Positions 1 to 7,872 of a stretch of 64,000 bases of DNA are shown piece after piece. The translations under genes were made by a program, and so were the position numbers. The DNA comes from Kitasatospora setae KM-6054 (lineage in GTDB: Bacteria > Actinomycetota > Actinomycetes > Streptomycetales > Streptomycetaceae), in assembly GCF_000269985.1 (NCBI RefSeq), contig NC_016109.1, forward strand, positions 6,723,001 to 6,787,000, given 5' to 3'. A model generated the notes under the pieces. That model saw only the letters and a program-made list of their open reading frames with translations, ran no database searches and was not told the origin of the DNA. Positions within the stretch are counted from its first letter, which is position 1. Every line of letters starts with the position of its first letter.

Positions 1-193
1 TGCCGGAGAGTGTGTCCCGGCTCACACCCGGGCCGCCGCCCCGGCCGCCCGTCCGCGCACCTCAAGTAGGCTGACCCCGGCCGGACATGACGGTGCCACG
101 ACGAAACGGCGGACGCGACGGACGCGCCCCCGCGTCCGGGCGCCGGACGTGGGGGACCGGCCGACGGGGACGGACACGAAGGAACAGGCACCA

Positions 194-2599
194 GTGGACA
201 GCGACAACCGCGCCGGCGTCGGACTCGCGGACCGGGCAGAGGAGCGGCCGGAGGAGCGGCCGGAGGACCGGCCGGGAGGCCGGGCGGAGGACCGGCCGGA
301 CGGGCCGGCGGGCTGGCGGTACCTGCTGGACGACGGCGTCGACCCCGCCGGACGGATACCCGTCCACCTCGTCCGCGGCGGCACCCCGCCTGGCCCCGGC
401 GGCGACCGCGCCCACCGGCCCAACCCGCGCCACGGCCGCCCGCTGCCCCAGCCGCCCGCCGCCGCCGACGCCCCCGCGCTGCCCCCGCTCGAAGCCGGCC
501 GCCGCCCCGCCGGACGCGCCCTGCTGGCCTGGCTGGAGGACACCCGCGCCCCCCGGCTGTGCCGCATCGCCGGCTCCTCCGGCAGCGGCCGCACCCACCT
601 GCTGACCTGGCTCGCCGCCGCCTGCCCGCCCGACCACCCGCGCCCCGGCCGCCGCGTGCACGCCCTGCTGGACGCCGAGGGCCTCACCGTCCGCTCCGCC
701 ACCGCCCGGCTCGCCGACCTGCTCGGCCTCACCGCCGGCGAACCCGCCGAACTCCTCGAAGCGCTCCAGGACGGCACCCCCCGCACGGTCGTCGTCACCG
801 ACCTCGACCGGGCCGGCGGCCCCCGCCTCCCCGGCACCCCCGAACGCCTCGCCCGCGAACTCCTCGTCCCGCTGCTCTCCGTCCCCTGGCTGCTGCTGGT
901 CGTCGAAGCCGCCCACGGCCCCGCCGCCGACGCGCTCACCGCCGCCGCCCCCACCGGCGCCGTCCTCGACCTCGACCAGCCGCAGTGGACCGACCCCGAC
1001 AAGTACGCCGCCTGGTGCGCCCGGCTCACCGGCCACCCCGTCGACCCCGCCGCCACCCACCCCAGCCCCGGCCTCGCCCAGCTCGCCGCCCGCACCCCCG
1101 GTGCCGCCCCCGACCCGACCCGGCCGCCCGCCGAACGCGCCACCGCCCTCGCCGAGGCGTGGTGGGACGCCGTCCCCGGCCCCGAACGCGCCGCCCTCAC
1201 CGCGCTGGCCGGCGCCGACGGCCCGATCAGCACCGCCCTGTGGGCCACCCTCCCCGGCACCGACCCCGACGGCGTCGCCGCCGCCACCCGCCTGCTGCCC
1301 CCGCCGCCCATCGCCGACCGCTGGCGCCTGCGCCCGCAGCAACTCACCGACCTGGTCGCCGCCGACAGCCCGCCGGTCGACCACGCCGCCCTGATGTGGG
1401 AGGTCGCCGGCGGCATACCCGTCCGCCCCGACGGCGGCCCCGACCTCGCCGCCAGCGACCCCGAACGCCTCGCCCTGCTCGTCCGGCACGCCTCCGCCGC
1501 CGACCCCGGCACCCCGCTGCTCGGCGAGATCGACCTGCTGCTGCACGCCGAACCCGCCACCGTCACCGCCGCGTTCCAGCGCGCCGAGGACGCCGGCACC
1601 CCCGCCACCCCGCTCGCCGAAGCCTGGCGCCGCGCCGCCCCCGACCGGACCGCCACCGCCCGCCCCGCCGACCGCGCCGCCGTCCTGCACGCCCACCTCA
1701 CCGGCCGGCACGACGAGGCCGCCGCGCACTGCGCCGCCCTCGCCGCCCGGGTCGACACCCGCTGGCGCGCCGTCTGGCAGCACACCCCCGCCGCCGGCCC
1801 CTGCGCCGCCACCCTCGGCTTCGGCCCGCTGGCCGGCCGGCTGCTGCTCACCGACGCCGCCGGACTCCACCTCGCCGACCCGGCCACCGGCGAGGTCCTG
1901 CACAGCTCCGCGCCACCGGCCGAACCGCACCCGCGCGCCCTGACCGCCACCCCGTTCGGCGGCGCCCTGCTGCTGAACGCCTCCGGCACGCTCCGCCCGC
2001 TCACCGTGGACGGCCACCAGGGCGTCCCCGACGGCGCGCTCGCCGCCCTCGACGCCTGCACCGCCGTCGCCGCCCACCGGGACGTCATGGTGTTCGGCCG
2101 CCCCGACGGCCTCACCACCTACAGCGAGATCTCCACCGGCACCACCCACCGCCCCGAACACCCCCTGCACGAGGGCCCGGTCACCGCCCTCGACGTCGCC
2201 GAGGCCGACGGCGGCACGCTGGTCGCCAGCGGCGGCGAGGACGGCCGGGTCTGGACCTGGATGCCCGGCCGCCCCCCGCTGCCCGCCCCCGTCGACCAGC
2301 GCGCCCGCCCGGTCACCGCGGTCGCCCTCGGCGCCACCCCCGGCGGGCTGCTGCTCGCCGCCGCCTGGTCCGACGGCCTGCTCCGGCTGCGCCGCTGGGG
2401 CGAGCGGCACCGCGGCGCCGACCTCCGGCTCGGCGCGGCCGTCCGCACCCTCTCGGTCACCCCGGACGGGCTGGTGATCGCCGCGCTGCCCGGTTCGGTG
2501 CTGGCGCTCGCCTTGGTCGACGGCCCGGCGGGCCCGGTCTCGCTGACCGCCCCGGCCGCCCCGGACGTTCCGGCGGCGCCGGTCTCGCCGGCACGGTAG
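194..2599 (+). CDS. P-loop NTPase-like protein with C-terminal beta-propeller (WD40-like)
   Basis: About 801 residues. I chose the GTG at 194 because AAGGAAC lies about 8 bases upstream; an in-frame GTG at 149 would add 15 residues. After a charged Arg/Glu/Pro-rich start there is a Walker A-like motif, GSSGSGRT, at about residue 127, and a hydrophobic strand followed by VVEA that could be Walker B (LLLVVEAAHG). The middle is alpha-helical, and the last ~280 residues carry propeller-type blades (SGGEDGRVWTW, AAWSDGLLRLRRW). This resembles actinomycete STAND-like proteins that couple an ATPase to a propeller sensor. The actual role is unknown. Another propeller protein lies at 45756 next to the WXG100 genes, so the two may act in related processes, but that is inference. 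Confidence 0.75.
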   Translation: MDSDNRAGVGLADRAEERPEERPEDRPGGRAEDRPDGPAGWRYLLDDGVDPAGRIPVHLVRGGTPPGPGGDRAHRPNPRHGRPLPQPPAAADAPALPPLEAGRRPAGRALLAWLEDTRAPRLCRIAGSSGSGRTHLLTWLAAACPPDHPRPGRRVHALLDAEGLTVRSATARLADLLGLTAGEPAELLEALQDGTPRTVVVTDLDRAGGPRLPGTPERLARELLVPLLSVPWLLLVVEAAHGPAADALTAAAPTGAVLDLDQPQWTDPDKYAAWCARLTGHPVDPAATHPSPGLAQLAARTPGAAPDPTRPPAERATALAEAWWDAVPGPERAALTALAGADGPISTALWATLPGTDPDGVAAATRLLPPPPIADRWRLRPQQLTDLVAADSPPVDHAALMWEVAGGIPVRPDGGPDLAASDPERLALLVRHASAADPGTPLLGEIDLLLHAEPATVTAAFQRAEDAGTPATPLAEAWRRAAPDRTATARPADRAAVLHAHLTGRHDEAAAHCAALAARVDTRWRAVWQHTPAAGPCAATLGFGPLAGRLLLTDAAGLHLADPATGEVLHSSAPPAEPHPRALTATPFGGALLLNASGTLRPLTVDGHQGVPDGALAALDACTAVAAHRDVMVFGRPDGLTTYSEISTGTTHRPEHPLHEGPVTALDVAEADGGTLVASGGEDGRVWTWMPGRPPLPAPVDQRARPVTAVALGATPGGLLLAAAWSDGLLRLRRWGERHRGADLRLGAAVRTLSVTPDGLVIAALPGSVLALALVDGPAGPVSLTAPAAPDVPAAPVSPAR

Positions 2600-2837
2600 T
2601 CGCGTTGAAAGTTGACGTCGAATCGCAGATCTTCAACGAAGCACCGCGTGATTCACCATTTCCGGTTGGTTCCTGATCGAGTTTGACCGTGCGAAGGGCT
2701 TTTCCGGCGTCAACGAAGCCGCCGTCCTTCCCCCACAACGAATGAACCAAAGCCCAACCCTCCTGTGCACCGTGAATCGTGAGCTGTGAACGCTGAACTC
2801 GAACTGCGAAGCAAGACCGACCGGAAACGAGGAATCG
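2600..2837. promoter_or_regulatory. Intergenic leader of the 2838 gene
   Basis: This gap is clearly lower in GC than its surroundings and carries several short TTGAA/TTCAA and GTGAA-type half-sites (for example near 2604-2635 and 2770-2800). It ends with the ribosome site GAGGAA before the ATG at 2838. It probably holds the promoter for the small gene and the thioesterase. No convincing -35/-10 pair could be fixed by eye. Confidence 0.35.
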
Positions 2838-3095
2838 ATGTCTGAACACCGCGACGGGGTCGACCACGTGGAGAGGGAGTGCGCCGCCCTCGCCGGACTG
2901 CCCGCCGCCCAGCGGCTGGCCGAACTCGAGAAGCTCTGCCGCCGGACCGAGCGGATCCTCGGCCGCGCCGTCCTGGACACCGCCGCCGAGGTCTACGAGC
3001 AGGGCCACGACAGCGCCCTGCGCCGCTCCCCGTACGCCTACGGATACCTGCGCCGGAGCCTCGGCTTCCGCGCCGAACACCGAACGGACGGCTGA
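2838..3095 (+). CDS. Small hypothetical protein (85 aa)
   Basis: The ATG is preceded by GAGGAA at good spacing. The 85-residue product is rich in charged residues and predicted mostly helical (VERECAALAGLPAAQRLAEL and so on), ending in a Tyr/Arg-rich stretch (SPYAYGYLRRSLGF). No signal peptide, membrane segment or cysteine motif is visible. Its stop is only 3 bases from the TTG start of the following hotdog protein, so the two are very likely co-transcribed and translationally linked. I do not recognise the family. A partner or regulator of the thioesterase is the obvious guess, but nothing in the sequence proves it. Confidence 0.65.
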   Translation: MSEHRDGVDHVERECAALAGLPAAQRLAELEKLCRRTERILGRAVLDTAAEVYEQGHDSALRRSPYAYGYLRRSLGFRAEHRTDG

Positions 3096-3098
3096 CCG

Positions 3099-3581
3099 TT
3101 GTACACCTACCTGTGCCGGACCCGCTGGGGCGACATGGACGCCTTCGGCCACGTCAACAACCTGAAGGTCCTCCAGTACGTCCAGGAGGCCGTCTACTGC
3201 CTCCTCTACGACGACACCGAGGGGCAGGACCTCTTCGAGGACGGGTTCATGATCGCCCGCCACGAGATCGACTACCGCTCCCCGCTCTACCACTGCCCCA
3301 CCCCGCTGCCCGTGCAGATCTGGGTGGAACGCCTCGGCCGGTCCTCCATCAGCACCACCTGCGAGGCCCGCCGGCGCGGACAGATGGTGTTCCAGGCCCG
3401 GACGGTCACCGTGCCGACCGACGCCGCGACCCGCCGCAGCCGCCCGCTGCGCGAGGTCGAACGCCACCACCTCAACCGCTACCGGGTCCGCCCCACCGGC
3501 CCCGTCGCCCCCGTCGGCCGCGTCCCCGTGCGCTCCACCGGCCGCATCCGGGTGCCCGTCCTCGGCGAACGCGCGTCCTGA
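3099..3581 (+). CDS. Hotdog-fold acyl-CoA thioesterase (YbgC/4HBT type)
   Basis: The 160-residue product starts with TTG, 3 bases after the upstream stop; no ATG or GTG is available nearby. The N-terminus RTRWGDMDAFGHVNN is the classic 4HBT signature, with the catalytic Asp in WGDMDAFGHVN, and the central helix YVQEAVYCLL plus the strand ARHEIDYRSPL fit the hotdog fold. Such enzymes hydrolyse acyl-CoA or acyl-ACP thioesters in the cytoplasm. The last ~40 residues are Arg/Pro-rich and atypical (RPTGPVAPVGRVPVRSTGR). Substrate cannot be inferred from the sequence. A second hotdog gene lies about 400 bases downstream. Confidence 0.8.
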   Translation: MYTYLCRTRWGDMDAFGHVNNLKVLQYVQEAVYCLLYDDTEGQDLFEDGFMIARHEIDYRSPLYHCPTPLPVQIWVERLGRSSISTTCEARRRGQMVFQARTVTVPTDAATRRSRPLREVERHHLNRYRVRPTGPVAPVGRVPVRSTGRIRVPVLGERAS

Positions 3582-3953
3582 CCACGACGCGCGCCCATCC
3601 CCTCCCACCGGCCCCGGCCCCGGGCTCCCCACCCGGCCCCGGGGCCGGCCCCGTTCCCGGACCGCGCCCCGCCGCGTCCTCGCACCCCGCTGCCTTCTCG
3701 CACCCCGCCGCGTTCCCGCGCCCCGCCGCGTTCTCGCGCCGCGTTCCCGCCCCCGGCAGGGGGTTTCAACACCGCGACGACTTCAACCGGACCGGCCCCG
3801 CACACTCCCGTCCGCCGGGCCGCGCCACCCCCATACTGCTGCCGGGAGGCCCTGGAACCCGGCGGCGCGACGGCACCGCGCCCACCGGTCGAGGCCGCCC
3901 GTGCCCTCGTACATCCGGGCGGCATCGCGCGCCCGCGAAGCGGAAAGAACCCC
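3582..3953. other. Intergenic, degenerate C-rich repeats
   Basis: No gene is supported in this 372-base gap. It is dominated by degenerate C-rich repeats: a motif close to CACCCCGCCGCGTTCCCGCG recurs roughly every 15-20 bases between about 3670 and 3750. GGAAAGAA near the right end probably serves as ribosome site for the ATG at 3954. Confidence 0.5.
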
Positions 3954-4949
3954 ATGCCCAACCCCTGCCCGCCCGGCCCGTCCCCGTCCGGCACGAAACC
4001 CGCGCCCGCCACGCGAGCGGCCCCCGGCCCCGCCCCCGCCACCGGCGCGCGATCCGCGCCCGGCGAGCGGTCGACCACCGGCACCACCGGGCCGGTCACG
4101 GGCCCGCGCACGACCACCGGCCCGACGGCGAAGGCCGCACCGCGGACGGCCGGCGGCACGCCGAAGGCGGCCACCGGGCCCAGGACGTCCACCGGCCCGA
4201 AGCCCCCCGCGCGGCCCGTCGCCTCCCCCGCGCGGCCCGTCGCCGAGCAACCCGCCGCGAAGCTCCGCCCCGGCGCCGGGGCGAGGGCCGCCGCCGGGGC
4301 CAGGCGGGCGACGCTGGCCCGGGCCCGGACCCGGGCGGCGGCCGGACCCGCGGCCGGGGCGGTGGCCGAGTCGGCGGCCGACCCCGGGCCGGAGCCCACG
4401 GCCGGGACCGGCTCCGGGCTCGGGACGGTGTACGAGCGGATGCTGCGGGCGAACGGGATCGACGCGCTGCGGGCGGCCCGGGGCGCGGAGCGGGCGCTGT
4501 TCCCGTTCAGCGACGAGCTCGGGATGCGGGTCACGGCCGTCGGCCCCGGTGAAGTCCTGCTCTCCGTCAGGCCGCTGGGCACGCACCAGGGCTGGCCGGA
4601 GAACACCCACGGCGGCTTCCTCGCCACCCTCTGCGACACCGCGTGCGGCCTCGCCGTGGTCTCGCTGGCCCCGGCCCGGCACACCGTGGTGACCGCCAGT
4701 CTGAGCGTCCAGTACCTGCGTCCGGTGCCCGCGCCCGGCGGCGCGGTCGGCTGTCTCGGCACCGTCACCCACCGGCAGGGCAGCCGGGTCCTGGCCCGGG
4801 CCGACGTCACCGGCGGCGACGGCGAGGTGCTCGCGACCGCCACCGCGGTGATGCTGATCCGCACCGCCGATCCGGACGGCGACGGGGCGGCGGACGGGGC
4901 GGCGGACGGGGGCGAGGGGACGGCGGCGTCCCCCGCCCGCGTCAGCTGA
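3954..4949 (+). CDS. PaaI-type hotdog thioesterase with long low-complexity N-terminus
   Basis: 331 residues as drawn. The first ~155 residues are almost pure Pro/Ala/Thr/Gly/Arg low complexity. The globular part begins at about residue 159 (VYERMLRANGID) and contains the PaaI-type signature HGGFLATLCDTACGLAV followed by hotdog strands (VTASLSVQYLRPVPAPGG, GSRVLARADVTGGDG). This family hydrolyses aromatic or aliphatic acyl-CoA thioesters. An in-frame GTG at 4428 would give a 173-residue protein of normal family length, but has no strong ribosome site. The ATG at 3954 has GGAAAGAA. The N-terminal part could be a disordered extension or an over-called upstream region. The stop overlaps the convergent small gene by 8 bases. 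Confidence 0.7.
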   Translation: MPNPCPPGPSPSGTKPAPATRAAPGPAPATGARSAPGERSTTGTTGPVTGPRTTTGPTAKAAPRTAGGTPKAATGPRTSTGPKPPARPVASPARPVAEQPAAKLRPGAGARAAAGARRATLARARTRAAAGPAAGAVAESAADPGPEPTAGTGSGLGTVYERMLRANGIDALRAARGAERALFPFSDELGMRVTAVGPGEVLLSVRPLGTHQGWPENTHGGFLATLCDTACGLAVVSLAPARHTVVTASLSVQYLRPVPAPGGAVGCLGTVTHRQGSRVLARADVTGGDGEVLATATAVMLIRTADPDGDGAADGAADGGEGTAASPARVS

Positions 4950-5166
4950 GCCGTCCGCCGGACCGCTCGTCGAGCCACCCGCCCCAGGAAGCGTCGGAAC
5001 ACGCGGCGCCGGTGAAGTCCCGTGCCGGCCAGCCGCGTTCCGGCGCTTCCAGTGCTTCCAGTGCTTCCGGGGCGGTCGGTGCCGGCGGCGCGGCCGGGCC
5101 GGCCTGCGGCCGCGGCAGCCGCGGCGGGACGGGCGACACCAGCGGGTAGTACGAGGGATCGTTCAT
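4942..5166 (-). CDS. Possible small protein (74 aa) downstream of XRE-TPR regulator
   Basis: The ATG is preceded by GAGG just 2-3 bases upstream, which is tight. The product begins MNDPSYYPLVSPVPPRLP, has an Ala/Pro/Glu-rich middle, and ends with a more protein-like segment, WPARDFTGAACSDASWGGWL. It has one Cys, no membrane segment and no recognised domain. It lies 138 bases after the stop of the regulator on the same strand, so it could be a downstream co-transcribed gene. It might also be a chance frame, since all frames are open here. It is kept because of its position and its tryptophan-containing tail, which is unusual for antisense shadows. Confidence 0.4.
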   Translation of the reverse strand: MNDPSYYPLVSPVPPRLPRPQAGPAAPPAPTAPEALEALEAPERGWPARDFTGAACSDASWGGWLDERSGGRLS

Positions 5167-5304
5167 ACCCTCATTGATCACCCGCCGTCCGAGCCCGCCA
5201 AGCAACCGACCCGCACGGCTCACCCCGCCGCCGGGCCGGACCCCCGCACGGCCGCCGACGGGGCCTCCCGTTCCCCCGATCGGGAGGCGGAACCCGCCGA
5301 ACGG

Positions 5305-6636
5305 CTACCCACCCAGTCGGGCGAACCGGCCTTCCAGGCGCGTCAGTTGCAGCGTCGTCGCCGGGGAGCGCAGCGCGTCCTGCCGCTCGCGGAAGCTGGT
5401 GTACGCCCGCCGGGCCTGGTGGATGTTGCCCGAGTCCAGCTCCAGGTGCGCGAGCTGCAGCAGCGAGACGCCGATCGTCCGGTGCTCGCCGGCCGGCCGA
5501 GCCCGCAGCGAGGCCCGCAGGTAGGAGAGCGACAACTCGGTGGCCCGCAGCGAGCGGTGCACCTGCGCGGCCTGGTAGAGCAGGGCGGGCTCCGGGTACC
5601 GGTGCGGGCCGCCCTCGACGGCCGACCGGCCGGCCCAGTGCTGGGCCGCCTCCAGGTGCTTGAGCGCCTCCGCCGCCTGGCGCAGCCGGGCCGCCGCCAC
5701 CGCCTGCTGGGCGAGCACGAACGCCCGCACGCCGGGCGCCGCGTCCGGCGGCAGGTGCTCGGCCGCGCCGTCCGCCAGCCGGGCCGCGTACGCGTGGTGC
5801 CCGAGCGCCCCGGCCTGGGTGCTCTGGTCGCGCAGCGCCATCGCCTGGGCCGGCCCGTCCTGCGCCTCGGTCGCCAGCTGGTACGCCAGCCGGTAGTGCC
5901 GCTGGGCCTCGCCGTGCCGGTTGTCGTCGGTGTACGTCCGCCCGACCAGGCGGACCAACTGCGAGGCCGCGACCAGCAGTTCGCGGTGCCGCTGGTCGTT
6001 CGCGGGGGACTTCGCCCAGGGCAGCACGTGGTCGCGCAGGTAGCCGAGCAGCAGGCTCCGGGCGACCGCCCCGCCGTAGCCGTCGTAGTGCCGGGCGCCG
6101 AACGCCGTCATCTCCCGCACCGCCTCCGCGTGCCGCGCCCCGACCCGCTCCGGGCCGGAGCGGCGGGCGGTCGGCGCGACCGGCGCCCGGAGCGCGGAAT
6201 CCGCGCCGGGGCCGGATCTCAGCGGCGGACGCGGGGCGGGCAGCATGCGGATCTGGAACAGCGGAGGCTGAAAGGTTTCGTCCTGCGGCTCGTTCGCGTG
6301 CGGCCAGGCATGCAGCCGGCGCAGCCCGGTCAGGGCGTCCGCCGTCTCCTGCTCGGGCGCCTCCGCGAGCTCCTGGTCCGCCGGGTTCAGGCCGAGTTCG
6401 CCGCGCGAGACCGGGCGGGCCAGGCGGCGGGCGAACGCCTCCTGCAGCAACTGCGGGCCGGGCGGCCGCGGCTGCGTGCCGGACAGCCAGTGCGCCACCG
6501 TCGTCCGGTCGTAGCCGACGCTGAACCCGCTCTCCCGGGCCACCTTCTGCAGCGCGGCCGCCAGCGCGGGGCCGTTCCACCCGGCCTCGGCCATGCAGCC
6601 GCGCAGGGCGGTGTTCGGCCCACGGGTGCGTGTCAT
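5305..6636 (-). CDS. XRE-family regulator with C-terminal TPR domain
   Basis: 443 residues. The ATG at 6636 has AAGGAG 7 bases upstream; longer frames are shadows. The N-terminal helix-turn-helix (about residues 8-75) reads ALAAALQKVARESGF...VAHWLSGTQPRP, the typical XRE form of Streptomyces regulators that carry a TPR sensor. From about residue 190 there are helical pairs with TPR spacing (HYRLAYQLATEAQDGPAQAM, AARLADGAAEHLPPDA, ALKHLEAAQHWAG). Relatives often respond to small peptides or signals and control neighbouring genes. Possible targets are the small gene 3' of it and the SsgA-like operon behind it. It is related in design to the regulator at 20476, which sits beside a radical SAM gene. 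Confidence 0.85.
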   Translation of the reverse strand: MTRTRGPNTALRGCMAEAGWNGPALAAALQKVARESGFSVGYDRTTVAHWLSGTQPRPPGPQLLQEAFARRLARPVSRGELGLNPADQELAEAPEQETADALTGLRRLHAWPHANEPQDETFQPPLFQIRMLPAPRPPLRSGPGADSALRAPVAPTARRSGPERVGARHAEAVREMTAFGARHYDGYGGAVARSLLLGYLRDHVLPWAKSPANDQRHRELLVAASQLVRLVGRTYTDDNRHGEAQRHYRLAYQLATEAQDGPAQAMALRDQSTQAGALGHHAYAARLADGAAEHLPPDAAPGVRAFVLAQQAVAAARLRQAAEALKHLEAAQHWAGRSAVEGGPHRYPEPALLYQAAQVHRSLRATELSLSYLRASLRARPAGEHRTIGVSLLQLAHLELDSGNIHQARRAYTSFRERQDALRSPATTLQLTRLEGRFARLGG

Positions 6637-6893
6637 GGACGACTCCTTGTGCGGACCACCTAAGGGGTTGGCCTCAGAATAACGGGCGGCGCCGACGGCG
6701 AATACCGGATTTCCGGCAGACGGCGACTGTTCAACGGCCGGCGGCGGAAATCGATACTGCGCAGGCCGTTTTCGAGCGGTGGCGAAGGAGTGATTCCCGG
6801 ATGAAAGGTCGTGAATACCCGTGGAAAATCGACCATCCGACAGGAATATGATCGCAGCACTCCCCGGCCTGGTCGGGCCTGGCCAGGCCGCCG
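6637..6893. promoter_or_regulatory. Promoter region of the XRE-TPR regulator
   Basis: This AT-richer 257-base gap lies between the end of the SsgA-like gene and the start of the regulator, both on the minus strand. It should hold the regulator's promoter. Only the AAGGAG ribosome site next to 6636 is firm; no hairpin terminator for the SsgA-like gene was found by eye. Confidence 0.4.
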
Positions 6894-7364
6894 CTACTCG
6901 AACCTCCCGACGTCCCCGGCCTCCGCCAGCATCCGGCGCATCAGCCCCTCGGCGTCCAGGTGCTCGTGCTCGGTGCCGGCCGGCACCAGCCGGTGGGTCA
7001 GCGCCAGGAAGTCCCGGACCGGCGCCGACGGGGTGTGCAGCACCGCGGTCTGGCCCGGCGTGCTCAGCGCGATCGCCAGCTCCTCCGCCGCGGTCGACCG
7101 CCGGATCGTCACGTCGCCGATCCCCGCCCACCCGTCCAGCCCGTCCACCAGCAGCTCGCGGGCGAACAGCCAGGTGATCGGCTCCTCCAGGTCGACGTGG
7201 CAGTCCAGGTGCACCGCGTACGGGTCGGCCCGGTGGTAGCGCAGCCGGGCCGGCACCGCGACCCGCAGCCCCGGGCACGGCGCCACCGTCACGTCCAGCA
7301 GCAGCACGCAGTCCGGCTCGCCGTTGCGCCGCATCCACGCGCGGGGGGTGTTCCGGTGGTTCAC
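6894..7364 (-). CDS. SsgA-like sporulation/cell-division protein (SALP)
   Basis: 156 residues, starting GTG at 7364 and overlapping the upstream stop as GTGA. The family signature is plain: HLDCHVDLEEPITWLFAREL followed by LVDGLDGWAGIGDVTIRRS, a strand ending in TPGQTAVLHTPSAPVRDFL and then LTHRLVPAGTEHEHLDAEG. SsgA-like proteins occur in sporulating actinomycetes and help position or activate septation and peptidoglycan remodelling during sporulation. Which subfamily (SsgA to SsgG) this is cannot be decided here; spacing from known landmarks does not match ssgB, and it is probably an extra paralogue. Translational coupling to the preceding Pro-rich protein suggests the two act together. Confidence 0.9.
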   Translation of the reverse strand: MNHRNTPRAWMRRNGEPDCVLLLDVTVAPCPGLRVAVPARLRYHRADPYAVHLDCHVDLEEPITWLFARELLVDGLDGWAGIGDVTIRRSTAAEELAIALSTPGQTAVLHTPSAPVRDFLALTHRLVPAGTEHEHLDAEGLMRRMLAEAGDVGRFE

Positions 7365-7720
7365 GAGCCCTCCCTCGGGCGGACGACGGACGGGACGAGT
7401 GCCGCCGGGACGGCGGACGGTGCCGGGGCGGTCGGCGTGGGGGCGGCGGGCGGCGCCGGGGCCGGGGCCGGATCGGGCGGGGGCGGCGGGGAGAACCGTT
7501 CTCGTTCAGGGGCGGGCCCCGGGGCCCGCTCGGTGACCGGCGCGGGGGCGGGGTGGGCGGCGAACCGGGGCGGCGTGACCAGCCGGGACCACTCGTGGTC
7601 CCGGCGGCCGGGCACGGTGCGGCCGGACTGGTGCCACAGGGTCACCAGCCGTGCGTAGATGGGGGCGTGCTGAATCGTTTCGTCGCGGACGCCCGTCGGG
7701 GCCAAGGGGTCGGCACTCAC
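7361..7720 (-). CDS. Hypothetical Pro/Ala-rich protein coupled to the SALP gene
   Basis: The frame in this interval is far longer upstream, but protein-like sequence starts only at the GTG at 7720 (MSADPLAPTGVRDETIQHAP). The 119-residue product has an ordered first half (YARLVTLWHQSGRTVPGRRD, EWSRLVTPPRF) and a Pro/Ala-rich second half. Its stop overlaps the start codon of the SsgA-like gene by the GTGA arrangement, which is the main support for it being real. The ribosome site is weak. No known domain. A function tied to the SsgA-like protein in cell division is inferred only from the coupling. Confidence 0.65.
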   Translation of the reverse strand: MSADPLAPTGVRDETIQHAPIYARLVTLWHQSGRTVPGRRDHEWSRLVTPPRFAAHPAPAPVTERAPGPAPERERFSPPPPPDPAPAPAPPAAPTPTAPAPSAVPAALVPSVVRPREGS

Positions 7721-7872
7721 GTCCGGGGATAACGACCGAATCCGGGGGCGGTCACGGTACTCGTCCGTCCGCCGCGCCGGACGGGCGCGATCCCGCCACG
7801 AACGGGCCGATACCGGGTCGCGGCCGTGTCCCGCGGCGGTGCCCGGGGGCGGTCCGGGGGTCGGCCGCCCGG

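Noticed and set aside
22..2460. Long minus-strand frames opposite the P-loop/propeller gene
   Set aside because: Low-complexity Ala/Gly/Arg products without domains; the plus-strand frame has Walker A and propeller repeats.
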